This document shows positions 11,418-20,980 of a stretch of DNA of 64,000 nt, one piece after another. The stretch's first letter is position 1; each line of letters begins with the position of its first letter. Position numbers and translations under genes: made by a program. Source of the stretch: Dolomedes plantarius (lineage: Eukaryota > Arthropoda > Arachnida > Araneae > Dolomedidae); contig OU015492.1 of NCBI GenBank assembly GCA_907164885.2, forward strand, positions 190,501,766 to 190,565,765, written 5' to 3'. The notes under the pieces were generated by a model, which saw nothing but the letters and a program-made list of their open reading frames with translations, was not told the origin of the DNA and ran no database searches.

Positions 11418-12289
11418 TATTTTCATAATTTTCTTAAAGTATAAAATTTGTTCTTTAATTTATATTTTTAGCACTGAGGGTAAAGTATTTACCAAAATTA
11501 TTTACTTTCCAAACTGCTCATTATTTATTTACGAATTCTTACATATCTGTAACAATCCTATATATAATAGCCGCTGTCTCTGTATGACACTTCCGGGCAG
11601 TACTCATCTTTCAATTGAAGCCCTCAGTAAACAAACAGCCGGTTAGGCTTAATTTCAATTTCAGATGTGGATTAGAATTTTTTCTTACCTAAAAACTAAT
11701 ATCTTCTCCATCAAATCCCGTTTGTTCAGCCTATTTTTCTATAAAACATTCAGAACTAAAAAAATGGATGCTTTTAGCTGTATATTTAACAGTTTTTAAA
11801 AATCTGTTTACTTTTGCGATGAATTCTGAAAGTAAACAAACTTGAATGTGAATGAATCAAGTAGCTCAAGTATTCATATCGCGTAGTGAGCTGTAAAAAA
11901 CTGGATGGCAGTCTACTACTTCAATCGCATGAAAAACTAAATAAATAAAAAATAATGAAAGTGTTTGCTTTTACAAGGTGTGGATTAAATGCAATATTGT
12001 TAGATAATTCGGGATATTTTTTAACTTTCATATACTTTTTCCATTATGACGTCATTATTAGTATTATTACGTCAAAATGACGGGTTACCTTCTAATTTTG
12101 AATATAATACTTTACATATAATGTTATGCAGGATCATATAACATTGACCTAATACAAAAATAAATCGGATTACGTTACAATTTCTAAATCTCAGTATAAT
12201 TATTAATTATTTTTACTAACACCTAAACTTTCATCTCCATGATTTTCAGTAAAAATGCTAATCATTATTCTTTTTCTTTCTCCCCACAG
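11418..12289. other. last A2M intron, 3' part
   Basis: AT-rich with no gene recognised. It ends in a strong pyrimidine tract (tttttctttctccccacag) that is the acceptor of the terminal exon. Confidence 0.6.
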
Positions 12290-12360
12290 ACCTTTCAAGC
12301 AGTTCCAGTTACACCCTCGGAAACTGTGAGGAATCCACATCGTGCACTAAGGAACCTTAA
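12290..12360 (+). CDS. alpha-2-macroglobulin family protein, terminal exon
   Basis: After tctccccacag the exon supplies two bases completing GAC, then 22 codons (LSSSSSYTLGNCEESTSCTK plus EP) and a TAA at 12358-12360. The position of the C-terminal tail after VYDYY, with a cysteine a short distance downstream, matches A2M proteins, which end soon after such a cysteine. The serine run and the second cysteine six residues after the first are specific to this protein as far as I can tell. Downstream is a 3' UTR with a poly(A) signal near 12602. Confidence 0.85.
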
Positions 12361-12601
12361 TTTTCAGTTGGTTCAGCATTTGAATCCAGACTGTGTGAAT
12401 TTGTTATAACTCCACGTGTGATTGTTTCTTTCAGCAAGTTGAACTGGATCGGTGCTCTAACAGTATTTTTTTTTATCTCCTCTCTTACAACGCGCACAGG
12501 TGACTCATACAAAATTTCGTGGTTCAATTTTCGACTCTGAAGTTTTTGTACTCACTGAAAAATTGTCGGCAGGCGCTGTCACTTTTAAAGAACTGTTTGT
12601 G

Positions 12602-12607
12602 AATAAA
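12602..12607 (+). terminator. poly(A) signal of the A2M-type gene
   Basis: AATAAA 242 bases after the stop codon, followed by a GT-rich stretch (tgtgcttgtctgac) as expected of a downstream element. The 3' UTR would run from 12361 to about 12625. Confidence 0.65.
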
Positions 12608-12781
12608 AAATGTGCTTGTCTGACTTATGTCTCTTTTTTCTAATCCTATCCTGTGTGATAGCTACAAAATAGTACAATTGCAAAGAACATTCAACACAAA
12701 CTTATGCGATGTTTGAAATTAATGTTCTAGTATAACTAACGGGAAAGTTGTGAAACACGCAAAATATTACCACACAACTCT

Positions 12782-13370
12782 TTAAAATCCCCAATAAAAA
12801 TAAAGCGAGGGCAACTAATTTTGAACTACTTACTAGTTCATCATTAGGCTGAGGAATTTTAGATGTTATTGTCTGAATGGGTAATGTCTGTTTAGACCAG
12901 TGGTTCCCAACCGGTGGTCCGTGGACCCCAGGTGATCCGCAAGAACTTCGGGAGTGGTCCGCACCACATATAAAAAGTTGCCAAATAAATGGGGATTTTG
13001 AAAGTAATGGTCATTAGACTAGATGGCCCGAATATATCCCATGACTATCAGGTGTTGAATTAACATTTCTTAAAAGTTTAACATAGTTATTTTATTAGAA
13101 TATGATACGTTAGAATGTGAGTACGTTAATCCCGTATCGCTTCTGCCTTAGGGATATTCTACATGTGGTAGTCCGCACGAGGTTCAATTTCTGGCTTAGT
13201 GGTCCGTAGACTTCTACGGGTGAGAAACCACTGGTTTAGACGAAAGCCAAAAATTTGTGAATTGCCCATGGATAAAATCCTACCTTATGCTCCTTAGCCT
13301 AATGATGAATTGTTGATTAATTCGGAACTAATTTCCAGTCCTTCATTTTTATTGTGGATTTTTAGAAGCT
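12782..13370. mobile_element. inverted-repeat element (MITE) hosting a hAT MITE
   Basis: The left arm (about 12782-12855, with caataaaaataaag and ttcatcattaggctgagga) is complementary to the right arm (about 13297-13370, with tccttagcctaatgatgaa and cttcatttttattg). Arms are roughly 75 bp and diverged. It is split by the hAT MITE at 12898-13233. Confidence 0.7.
12898..13233. mobile_element. hAT MITE with 8-bp target duplication
   Basis: Ends cagtggttcccaacc and ggtgagaaaccactg; flanked by identical 8-bp copies gtttagac at 12890-12897 and 13234-13241. This is the diagnostic arrangement of the hAT superfamily. 336 bp, non-coding, younger than the element it interrupts. Confidence 0.93.
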
Positions 13371-13700
13371 ATGTGTTCCTGTTTTAATTTTCTAATGAAC
13401 TATTAAACAATTACTATTAAACAATTATACAGATCATTTTGTAAATCTGTATTTGTTGTGTAAAAGGTGTCAAGTCGAAAATCATAGTTTTGAGAAAAAC
13501 GGGATTGAAAACTAACATGTTTGTGTTTCGTTTCACATATCCCAAATGTTTACTGATGAATAAAAATATTTAGGAGTGGAAATGGACTTAGCTTTCTGTA
13601 CCCTGCAGTAGCCATTGATTTTTCAAACATGCCTGGTTTGATAACTCATTTTCGCCCATTTTGGACTAAACACCCTTTGCACAGCAAACACAGAATATAC

Positions 13701-13870
13701 ACCTCCAGCGTGCCAGGTAGTCTTTGACCTAAGTTTCATTTTCGTTATGGGCTCCTCAATAATTTACTCGTATACATTCAATATATTCCTGGTACTCTTC
13801 AGATATGCCTTGCTGAGAAGCCCAAACCAAGGCGAAACCTAGGTCCACGGCTTCATGGTACGCTGGAGGT
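13701..13870. repeat. 170-bp inverted repeat
   Basis: Arms of about 60 bp: acctccagcgtgcca... at 13701 pairs with ...tggtacgctggaggt ending 13870, continuing through gacctaagtttc/gaaacctaggtc. Imperfect. Likely a small foldback/MITE; no coding content. Confidence 0.7.
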
Positions 13871-14335
13871 CTATATAAATGCAAGTGGCTCAGCCCAGCA
13901 ACGCAAGACGGGATTTATGCATTTTGTCATACGCGGAACATATTTTGACACCATAGAATTTTCACTTATACAATAACAGAATACCGGGATTTAGTTTACA
14001 TTAGAACTATTGACGACTACAATGTGCGTAATTCTACGTATGATAAAACCAGTCATTTTGACTGGCGAACCATGTCTAATGTTGATAATTCTATAAAATT
14101 ATACGAGGACAAAATATTAAAAAAGAACAAATTAATAAAATCCCTTTTCAGAAAAAAGCATAGTGAATTATGCGAAAACTAATCTATGGTAAAACAAAAA
14201 TTCAGACCAACGGCTTTTACCTGCGCAGGTCACGTCATTGTAGCGACGATATTTGGTTCCTGAACATCTGGTGCTTCATTTGGTGTAAATTATTTTGTTC
14301 TATAAAGCTGTCTCGTTTTGCTGTGTTAGTTTAAA
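13871..14335. other. AT-rich spacer
   Basis: No gene recognised; may include the 5' untranslated part of the following mariner remnant. Confidence 0.4.
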
Positions 14336-14805
14336 GTGGACATTAAAATCCAAAATCCCGCCAGCTGTGAAGTGCGGTCGGTAATAATATTTTTGAACGC
14401 AAAAAAAAAAATGTTGGTTCGGTATGACCATAAATGGTATTGTACGACCATTAAGGTACGACCCCAAATGGTGAATCCTACTGTGAAACTGTTAATAAGC
14501 TGCGCCGAGCAATTCAGATTTGACGGTGTGGGTTTCTGTCTGCTGGAGTTTGTCTCTTGCGCGACAACGCACGTCCGTACACGTGCATTGCTTGAATAGT
14601 TTAGTTAGGAAATTTTTGAACACCCACCGTATAGTCCCGACCCAGCTCATTGAGTACCATTTGTTTCACCACCTGAAGAGATTTTTGGCCGGTCAAAGTC
14701 TACACAGTTATCAAGAAACAAAAGACGTTGTGGAGGAATTGCTGACTAGATTGGAGGTGAGTTTCCTCGACGAAGGAATACAAAGCTAGTCTCACGATAC
14801 GACCA
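14336..14805 (+). pseudogene. mariner transposase remnant (SETMAR-type N-terminus)
   Basis: The start reads (G)DIKIQNPASCEVRSVIIFLN, the typical N-terminus of mariner proteins related to the SETMAR transposase. A large deletion follows. Near 14545 one frame gives GVCLLRDNARPYT, matching the HDNARPH block with the second catalytic Asp, and from about 14660 another gives IEYHLFHHLKRFLAGQSLHS, the segment after the third catalytic Asp, ending in GIQ and (after a frameshift) LVSRYDQ. Multiple frame changes and missing middle make it non-functional. A Helitron-like sequence starts directly at its 3' end. Confidence 0.82.
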
Positions 14806-15305
14806 AAACAGTTCCGTGACTGACTGACTGACAGATAACGCACAGACTAAACCGCTGGACCTAAAGGGCTGAAATTTTGCATGGCGATTCTTCTTATTGT
14901 GTAGGGTGCACTAAGAAAGATTTTTGAAAAATTCTTCTTAGATTTTTTTTATATTACATTTTTAAGCTGTTTTTGTAACTTTTTAAGTTTGCATTTAAAA
15001 TAATAATTTGAGGGTTATAAAATTTATATCACGAGAGAGATCACAAAATTTCCTTTAAAATGAAATCTTTTTCGAATCTTTAACTCCATTTTCTGATTTT
15101 TGGTGAATTTTTAAAGCTTAATATTTAGAATTTAATTTATTAAATGCTGATCACGAGATTTTTCTTTTTCTGATTCTTTAATTTTACGTCACGCGTATAA
15201 CAACGAAATAAATTGACAAAAAAAAATATTAAAATACGGCAAAAGATAAAATTTAACCACTAGACTAATCGAGATGGAAGTTTTTTAAGAATTTAATTCA
15301 AATTA
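14806..15305 (+). mobile_element. Helitron 5' region remnant
   Basis: From aacagttccgtgactgactg at about 14806 the sequence matches, over about 350 bp, the 5' part of the Helitron at 38841-39601 (complement strand there), including gggctgaaattttgcatggc and gattcttcttat. It runs into the helicase fragment at 15306, suggesting an internally deleted Helitron. Confidence 0.7.
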
Positions 15306-15902
15306 GTGACTACCATCCAGGAACTGATAGATCACATTTATCCAGGCATTGCTCAAGTACAGAATATCCCTATAGAATGGTTTTGCGAAAGGGCCATTTT
15401 GACTCCAAAAAACGATCAAGCTGTGTTCATTAATGACATGTTGATAAAGTCCTTTGACGGGGAAGAAATGGTCTACAAGTCGATACATACTGTCTGTAAT
15501 TCAGATGATGCCGTTAACTATCCGATAGAGTTTCTAAATTCCCTTAAACCACCAGGTCTTTCATACCATAAGCTCTCTTTGCGGAAGGGTACAACCGTAA
15601 TGCTCCTTCGGAATTTAAAACCACCGAAAATGTGTAATAGCACTAGACTACAAGTCAAAGCCCTGCATAAAAATTTAATCGAAGCCATTATTTTGACCGG
15701 GTGTGCTCAAGGAGAAAAAGTGTTCGCGCCACGTATTCATCTAACACCCAATGACCTCCTCTTTGACTGCAAGACACTGCAATTTTCCCTCAAAGTATGC
15801 TTCGCCATGACGATAAATAAGTCTCAAGGCCAAACTTTAAAATACGCTGGCGTTGATTTAAGAAAAAAAATTATTTCAAACTGGCAATGCCCAATGAGTT
15901 AA
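15306..15902 (+). pseudogene. Helitron Pif1-like helicase, C-terminal fragment
   Basis: An open stretch of 198 codons without an ATG at the start (first codon GTG). It contains blocks typical of the C-terminal half of the Helitron Rep/helicase: ERAILTPKND, YPIEFLNSL, MLLRNL.PP.. followed by CNSTRL, EAIILTGCAQGEKVFAPRI, and FAMTINKSQGQTLKYAGVDL, which is helicase motif V/VI. Helitron proteins exceed 1,000 residues, so the Rep endonuclease and helicase N-terminal motifs are gone. The open frame is clean, implying moderate age. Ends in a stop after QCPMS. Confidence 0.88.
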
Positions 15903-16173
15903 ACATAAAGCTCAAACATGAGTTAAGACCTCATATTTTAGTTCTAATGTACATTTAAAAGGTGATCAACACTTCAAGAGACTAGTAAATGAATGGGTGT
16001 ATACAGCTATGACTAAATTTATATTTTAACAATTAAACCTAAATGTAGCTATAAGCCTGGAAACTTTTTCCACAATAAAGTTTCCATATCAAGTTAATTT
16101 CAACATAAGGCTAAAGAATGAAATTCTAGGTACTAGATGTAAATTGTTTCCTAGCATTGTGATAAGACTAAGG
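15903..16173. other. spacer after Helitron fragment
   Basis: AT-rich; nothing recognised. Confidence 0.4.
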
Positions 16174-16345
16174 AAGTTCCTTTTCACATAGAATCCGTCG
16201 GCGTCAGCGTTACTTCTATTGAAATATATTGATCCAATTACACACCTCCAAACGATTAATCACGACATTGTAAAGGTTCGTGATTGGTTTAAAATATGTC
16301 AATACGAGTAACGATGACGCTGACGTATTCTATGTGAACAGGCCC
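16174..16345. mobile_element. palindromic MITE, diverged member of the tgttcacatag family
   Basis: The right end ctatgtgaacaggccc matches the family at 18439, 18622 and 51534; the left end has drifted (ttccttttcacatagaatcc). The arms contain gtcggcgtcagcg against gacgctgacg. About 172 bp, no coding. Confidence 0.7.
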
Positions 16346-16458
16346 TAAAAACTTTATCTTAGGTCAAGATTGGTGTTCAACTATACATTGTATAGATGCG
16401 CTATTGCAGAGATATTTTTTCAACTGTACATTGCATAGAAATATATTGAAAATATATA

Positions 16459-17065
16459 CAGGGTGGTTTAAAATTATTGAGCGTATTTCATGTTTGAAAA
16501 AAAAAGAACAAAATGAGGTACGTACATGTTTATTGTTTTCATGGGAAGACAATTTAAAACAGTTTTACACAACAAAATTTTAAACATTAAATAACTTCCA
16601 CATAAGTCGGTAGATGGCGCAACAACATTTCGCAAGAAAAAATTATTAATTGCGTCAGTCTGGTTACCGTAGAGTAAAAAGCAATGTGCGTTTTGTGGTT
16701 CCATGAAAGTAAATCCGTTGTAACTCATTTTGTTCTCTTTTTTTTTTTCAAATTTGGACCACCCTATTTCATGCTTGAAAAAAAAAGAACAAAATGAGTT
16801 ACAAGGGATTTGCTTTCATGGAACCACAAAACGCACATTGCTTTTACGTGTACGTTTGCCATTTGCAGACTGATGCAATTAGAAAATTTTTCTTGCGAAA
16901 TGTTGTCGCGCCATCTACCGGCTTATGTGGAAGTGATTTAATGTTTAAAATTTTGTTGTTTAAAACTGTTTTAAATTGTTTTTCTAAGAAAACAAACATG
17001 TACGTACCTCATTTTGCTCTTTTTTTTCAAACATGAAATGCGCTCAATAATTTTAGACCTCCCTG
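16459..17065. mobile_element. 607-bp foldback element with TA target duplication
   Basis: Two arms of about 300 bp (16459-16763 and 16768-17065) are complementary at roughly 90% by eye. Ends cagggtggtttaaaattatt and its near-complement at 17065 are flanked by TA at 16457-16458 and 17066-17067. Each arm is itself bounded by inverted gggtgg and gaacaaaatgag motifs, so this may be two head-to-head copies of a 300 bp MITE. The frames at 16474-16728 and 16794-17036 are mirror images, not genes. Confidence 0.85.
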
Positions 17066-17290
17066 TATATTCATTATTCATTTGTAGGAAAATAACCTGT
17101 ATTGTGTTGCCACATAGTCGCGTATGATTGTCATTGTGTAATAGTTTCCGTTTACCTCACAACATGTATCAAAAAGTTGTAATTTTTTTCTTTATTTTTA
17201 AAAAAAATTTTATCGCTGGTATTAAGATTTTGTGAACTCCTGTTACCTATCTGTCTTTTTCTTATAACTGATTTTTATTTTATTTTCTAA

Positions 17291-17634
17291 GTCGCGGGGC
17301 ATCCTAGTAGTTAGCTCATCAGAATTCTATGCTGCGAGCGCTCGGTTCGAATCCTGACATGCACCATCGAATGCCTTCGTGTCTACGCCGGGTATGAGCA
17401 CATTAAATCCGTAGGCTGGAAAGTCCCTACATACGGTAAGTTGGGAGGAGGCTACGAGTCCACCAGATGCGCTCCTGGGGGTTCTTGGTCAAAATTGAGG
17501 TGGTCCCCAAAGGGTGCTGTTGGCTCACCGTACAGTGCCCCCATTGCAAGCAAAAAACAAAAATCTCACGGTATCATCGGGAGAATATCTGAAAGACAAT
17601 GTGCCTGCCCCGTTGAAAAAAAAATTTTTCAGGT
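17291..17634 (+). mobile_element. tRNA-derived SINE
   Basis: Head with A-box-like tagtagttagctcatc and a perfect B box ggttcgaatcc (17344-17354), a body of about 250 bp and an A-rich tail (ttgaaaaaaaaa). The tRNA-like fold is not preserved, so it is not a tRNA gene. The 75-codon frame inside is not supported as a gene. Confidence 0.82.
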
Positions 17635-17664
17635 AGTCTCTTCTAACGAAACTACCACGGGTTA

Positions 17665-17961
17665 TTAACGTAGGATTATTTATCGTTGCTTACCTCTTTT
17701 GTATATATATATATATACATATATATGTGTGTATATGTATGTATGTGTTATGTATATATGTATCTATATATATGTACGTATATAAATATATATATGTCAA
17801 AATTTTGACGCATTTTAGTACTTTTCTGTTTAACTGTTTACAGCTTGCCCAAGCGATAGAGACTGGGTTTGGCGCGCTGTCAAAATTATAATTCACGACG
17901 CAGGACATCTGAAATTTTGCTTTCCGGAGAACCGTTATGGAGTAACGTAATCCTACGTTAA
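17665..17961. mobile_element. MITE with ttaacgtaggatta ends
   Basis: 13-14 bp inverted ends ttaacgtaggatta (17665) and taatcctacgttaa (17961), i.e. TTAA at both borders, as for piggyBac-like insertion. The interior is a (TA)n/(TG)n microsatellite (17701-17796) plus unique sequence. Confidence 0.6.
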
Positions 17962-18438
17962 AAAATTTCTCGGATCATTGTATACATAACTTGATATAAA
18001 ATATAGGATTGAATTATATTAAAATTCACGAATATGATCCAAGGTATCACAATCTTAAAATTTCAAAAAGGAAATAGGATTTCCCAAACGGTAATTTGCA
18101 AATGCACAGTAAAAAGTGTAAAAAATAAATAAATAAAGCGTGTTTAAAATGTTATGTTTTTAATGTTTAATCTGTTCAACACTTACTGATATTCATTAGG
18201 ACTAAATTTCATGTAAAATAGAAATGCCAGACAAAGCATTTCCTATTATGCTATGAATTTATCTATTTCCTAAAAATGAAAATGATCATGTGTAATAAAA
18301 CAGTACAAAATTTAGTGCATTTATAACAAAATTAACGTATATGCTAATAACCATAACTGAAAGTAAACGAAAATCGTCATTTTAATATGAAAAAAAAGGC
18401 TCGAATCCAACATTACAATGCATAGTGTAAGACCTTAA
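17962..18438. other. AT-rich spacer
   Basis: No gene recognised. Confidence 0.4.
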
Positions 18439-18593
18439 GGCCTGTTCACATAGCAGTCCGTTAGCGTAAGCGTAAAAGGTCAACGGAGTGTTCACGGATG
18501 ATGATACGTGAGTCAATGGATGTCATAGCGCTCAGCTATATAATTGGTCAAAATTTAACATTTACGCTAACGGATTGCTAAGTGAACAGGCCC
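18439..18593. mobile_element. palindromic MITE with TTAA duplication
   Basis: ggcctgttcacatagcagtc at the left and the complement-type agtgaacaggccc at the right, with TTAA at 18435-18438 and 18594-18597. Internal arms gttagcgtaagcg/cgctaac pair. 155 bp. Confidence 0.82.
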
Positions 18594-18621
18594 TTAAAAT
18601 AAAATCTCCAAAAATTTCTTA

Positions 18622-18750
18622 GGGCCTGTTCACATAGGAGTCCGTTGCGTTGCGTTAAGGAAAAGATGACGTTGAGACGAAAATAAACCAATCATATGCC
18701 TCCAATCTTTTCCTTAACGCAACGCAACGGACTCCTATGTGAACAGGCCC
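18622..18750. mobile_element. palindromic MITE, nearly complete hairpin
   Basis: Left arm gggcctgttcacataggagt continuing through ccgttgcgttgcgttaagg is an exact complement of the right arm for about 45 bp. The 129-bp unit is close to a perfect hairpin, and is the youngest looking member of the family in the window. Confidence 0.88.
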
Positions 18751-19074
18751 TAAGTCCACAGAAAAATACAATATTAGCGATCTGCAAGAAAAACAAATAA
18801 AGCGCTAAGCGGAAATGCAACTCGTGACCAACAAGACGTCATCCTAGAAATAGAAATGATTTTTACCATGTTTCATATTTTCACAGCTAATTGTTTATTA
18901 ATAACACAGAAATTTTAATAATAGAATTGTCTATTTATTTCTGGCAACACCAGTTTTAGTTTAAAATAACTCACGCGATAACAAATTACAGAGATGTATT
19001 CTAAATGTAATTAATTAAGCTAATTTGACGGTTTGGAGGATAAAAGTGCATAAAGCTTGAACATTAGCAGTAAA

Positions 19075-20544
19075 ATGTCTGCAGAAGATACTGAAAAGAA
19101 CGAAAAGAATAAGCTGATGGAAATTCTCGATGAGGAATTGTCAGCGCTCAACCTAAGGGAAGTAAAAGAAGAAGATATAAATGGATATGTGAGCGATAAC
19201 CTTCCACAGAAATGTGAAGAAGTTGAGAGTATTGATAAACAGGAAGCTTTCAGATCATCAAATGACAATACTGCGGAGATCTTGCAAAAAACAGCAAATA
19301 ATAATCAAAATGAAGTAGAATGTAAGATACATGAAAAAGCTTTGGATCCTCCAACTCTTAAGGCGGCAAGTGGAGAAATATTAAGACAAAAGAGCTATCA
19401 GTTTGAAGATAGGGGATATAGCCGTAAAGAGAAAACGTTTAATCCAGCTAAAGGAGCCGCGACAGAAAAGTATTGGCGACAAAACTATAGGAATGGAAGT
19501 GAAAAATTTTACGTGAATAACGAAGACACTTTTGTCCCTCCATCTGATAGTTTAGCAGACAAAATCCTGCGACGTGCCGAACTTTATTTTCAAGACTACA
19601 ACATATTTCGAAACAGTTTCCTGTTAAATCATATAAGGCGTAACAGAAAAGGATTTGTGAGTTTGAAGTTAGTGTCATCACTTCGTAAAATCAAAGCAAT
19701 CACCAAGGATAGTAGAGTTGTAGCTTATAGCTTAATGAAATCTAATATCCTAGAGATGAATCCGGAAAAAAATAAAGTTCGACGTATAGAGCCCATTCCA
19801 AAGATTGAAGATACGAGTTTTGGAAAAACAGTCATGGTGTTTAATTTACCTCAACAAAACCTCTCTGGCGAATGTCTGAGAGAACTCTTCAGTAAATTTG
19901 GAATGGTGGTTTCAGCGGGAGTATTCGAAACCAACACTCCCGAAAGTGATATATATCATGAACGATGCCTGTATTTTCATCGTAAAATAGCTTCGAAGCT
20001 ATACGGAATCGTTGAGTTTGAGAATTATGATGAGGTTGTGAAAGCCCTAAAAGATGAAGACGGTCATTTGCCGAAGGAAAATGAGATGAAAGTAGTTCCT
20101 TTGATGCCTCAGATTTACAAAAAAGAAATAAGATACTTAACATTTCTGGAGCAATACAGCACATATCCAGGAAACGGCTACGAGAGATTTAAATCTAGAG
20201 ATGAATCACGGGCTGTCAGAAATGAGACACCCTATGGAAGTGGGGGAAGTGGAGGAAGTGGAGAAGTCGTGAGGAACAACAGCAAGGTAAATATGGGAGC
20301 TTATCAGTTCAAGAGAGGTTATTTCCGGCGTCCTTACAGAGGAAGAAAAGCATTTGTTCCCCCAAATGTCAAAAATTACCCTGATGGACAAAATACAAGG
20401 GATTACAACGGGATCAGAAGTAGTAAGTGGAAAGAAAGTCGACAACTGAAATCGAACAACAGTTTTAACATCGATCGTATATATCCTAATATACAGCGGA
20501 AAAAACCTGGAAATTTCTACGTAGAAAACGATGTTCAAGCATGA
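19075..20544 (+). CDS. La-related protein, LARP6 type (single exon, 489 aa)
   Basis: Intact 489-codon frame; ATG at 19075 with A at -3, chosen over an upstream in-frame TTG. A charged N-terminus (1-150) is followed by a La motif at about 155-240 (ADKILRRAELYFQDYNIFRN, then FLLNHIRRN, then KVRRIEPIP) and an RRM at about 250-346 (TVMVFNLP as RNP2, YGIVEFEN as RNP1). The KVRR.EP.P join between La motif and RRM is characteristic of LARP6, a cytoplasmic RNA-binding protein that in vertebrates binds a stem-loop in collagen mRNAs and in flies acts in sperm development. A GGSGGSG linker (about 388-396) and a basic arginine/tyrosine-rich tail (about 411-430) follow; the usual C-terminal LSA motif was not recognised. 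Canonical La-motif RNA contacts are changed (see findings). No introns; flanked by MITEs upstream. Confidence 0.9.
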   Translation: MSAEDTEKNEKNKLMEILDEELSALNLREVKEEDINGYVSDNLPQKCEEVESIDKQEAFRSSNDNTAEILQKTANNNQNEVECKIHEKALDPPTLKAASGEILRQKSYQFEDRGYSRKEKTFNPAKGAATEKYWRQNYRNGSEKFYVNNEDTFVPPSDSLADKILRRAELYFQDYNIFRNSFLLNHIRRNRKGFVSLKLVSSLRKIKAITKDSRVVAYSLMKSNILEMNPEKNKVRRIEPIPKIEDTSFGKTVMVFNLPQQNLSGECLRELFSKFGMVVSAGVFETNTPESDIYHERCLYFHRKIASKLYGIVEFENYDEVVKALKDEDGHLPKENEMKVVPLMPQIYKKEIRYLTFLEQYSTYPGNGYERFKSRDESRAVRNETPYGSGGSGGSGEVVRNNSKVNMGAYQFKRGYFRRPYRGRKAFVPPNVKNYPDGQNTRDYNGIRSSKWKESRQLKSNNSFNIDRIYPNIQRKKPGNFYVENDVQA

Positions 20545-20954
20545 TTTGCAACTGGGAAACAACTTTGGTGCTTCGTATCTAAAAGGTACATTTTTTTCGT
20601 ATTCTAGAATGACATTTAAAATGCCATTTGATAAAAATTCTGTTGTTTTATGTTGTTATTTGTGAGCCAAAGAGATAACTGCTAGGAGGTTTAACGTTTC
20701 ATTTAGCTTCCATGCAAAATTCAAGATCACAGAATTTATATTAGGATCGAAATTGTCGTAAAAGGTGTGGTTTCCTAAAATAACGAACAGGGATAAAACA
20801 AAACATATTTTCTGTTCGTTAAAGGATGAAAGATAATGGGGAAAAAATGCTAAGGTTTCCGAAACGCCTATTTAAAAAGAAATTCATATACTGTAACAGT
20901 AATTTTATTTATTGACAGTAAACCGAAATTTTTATTGTATGAACAACAAACTTC

Positions 20955-20960
20955 AATAAA
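20955..20960 (+). terminator. candidate poly(A) signal of the LARP6-type gene
   Basis: First AATAAA downstream of the stop codon (411 bases away); gives a 3' UTR of about 430 bases. Confidence 0.5.
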
Positions 20961-20980
20961 GTTCACTATAAAAGAAAATG

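Noticed and set aside
11550..11600. Second Helitron 5' end (ctatatataatagccgctgtc)
   Set aside because: Resembles a Helitron start, but no CTRR terminus or matching copy was located.
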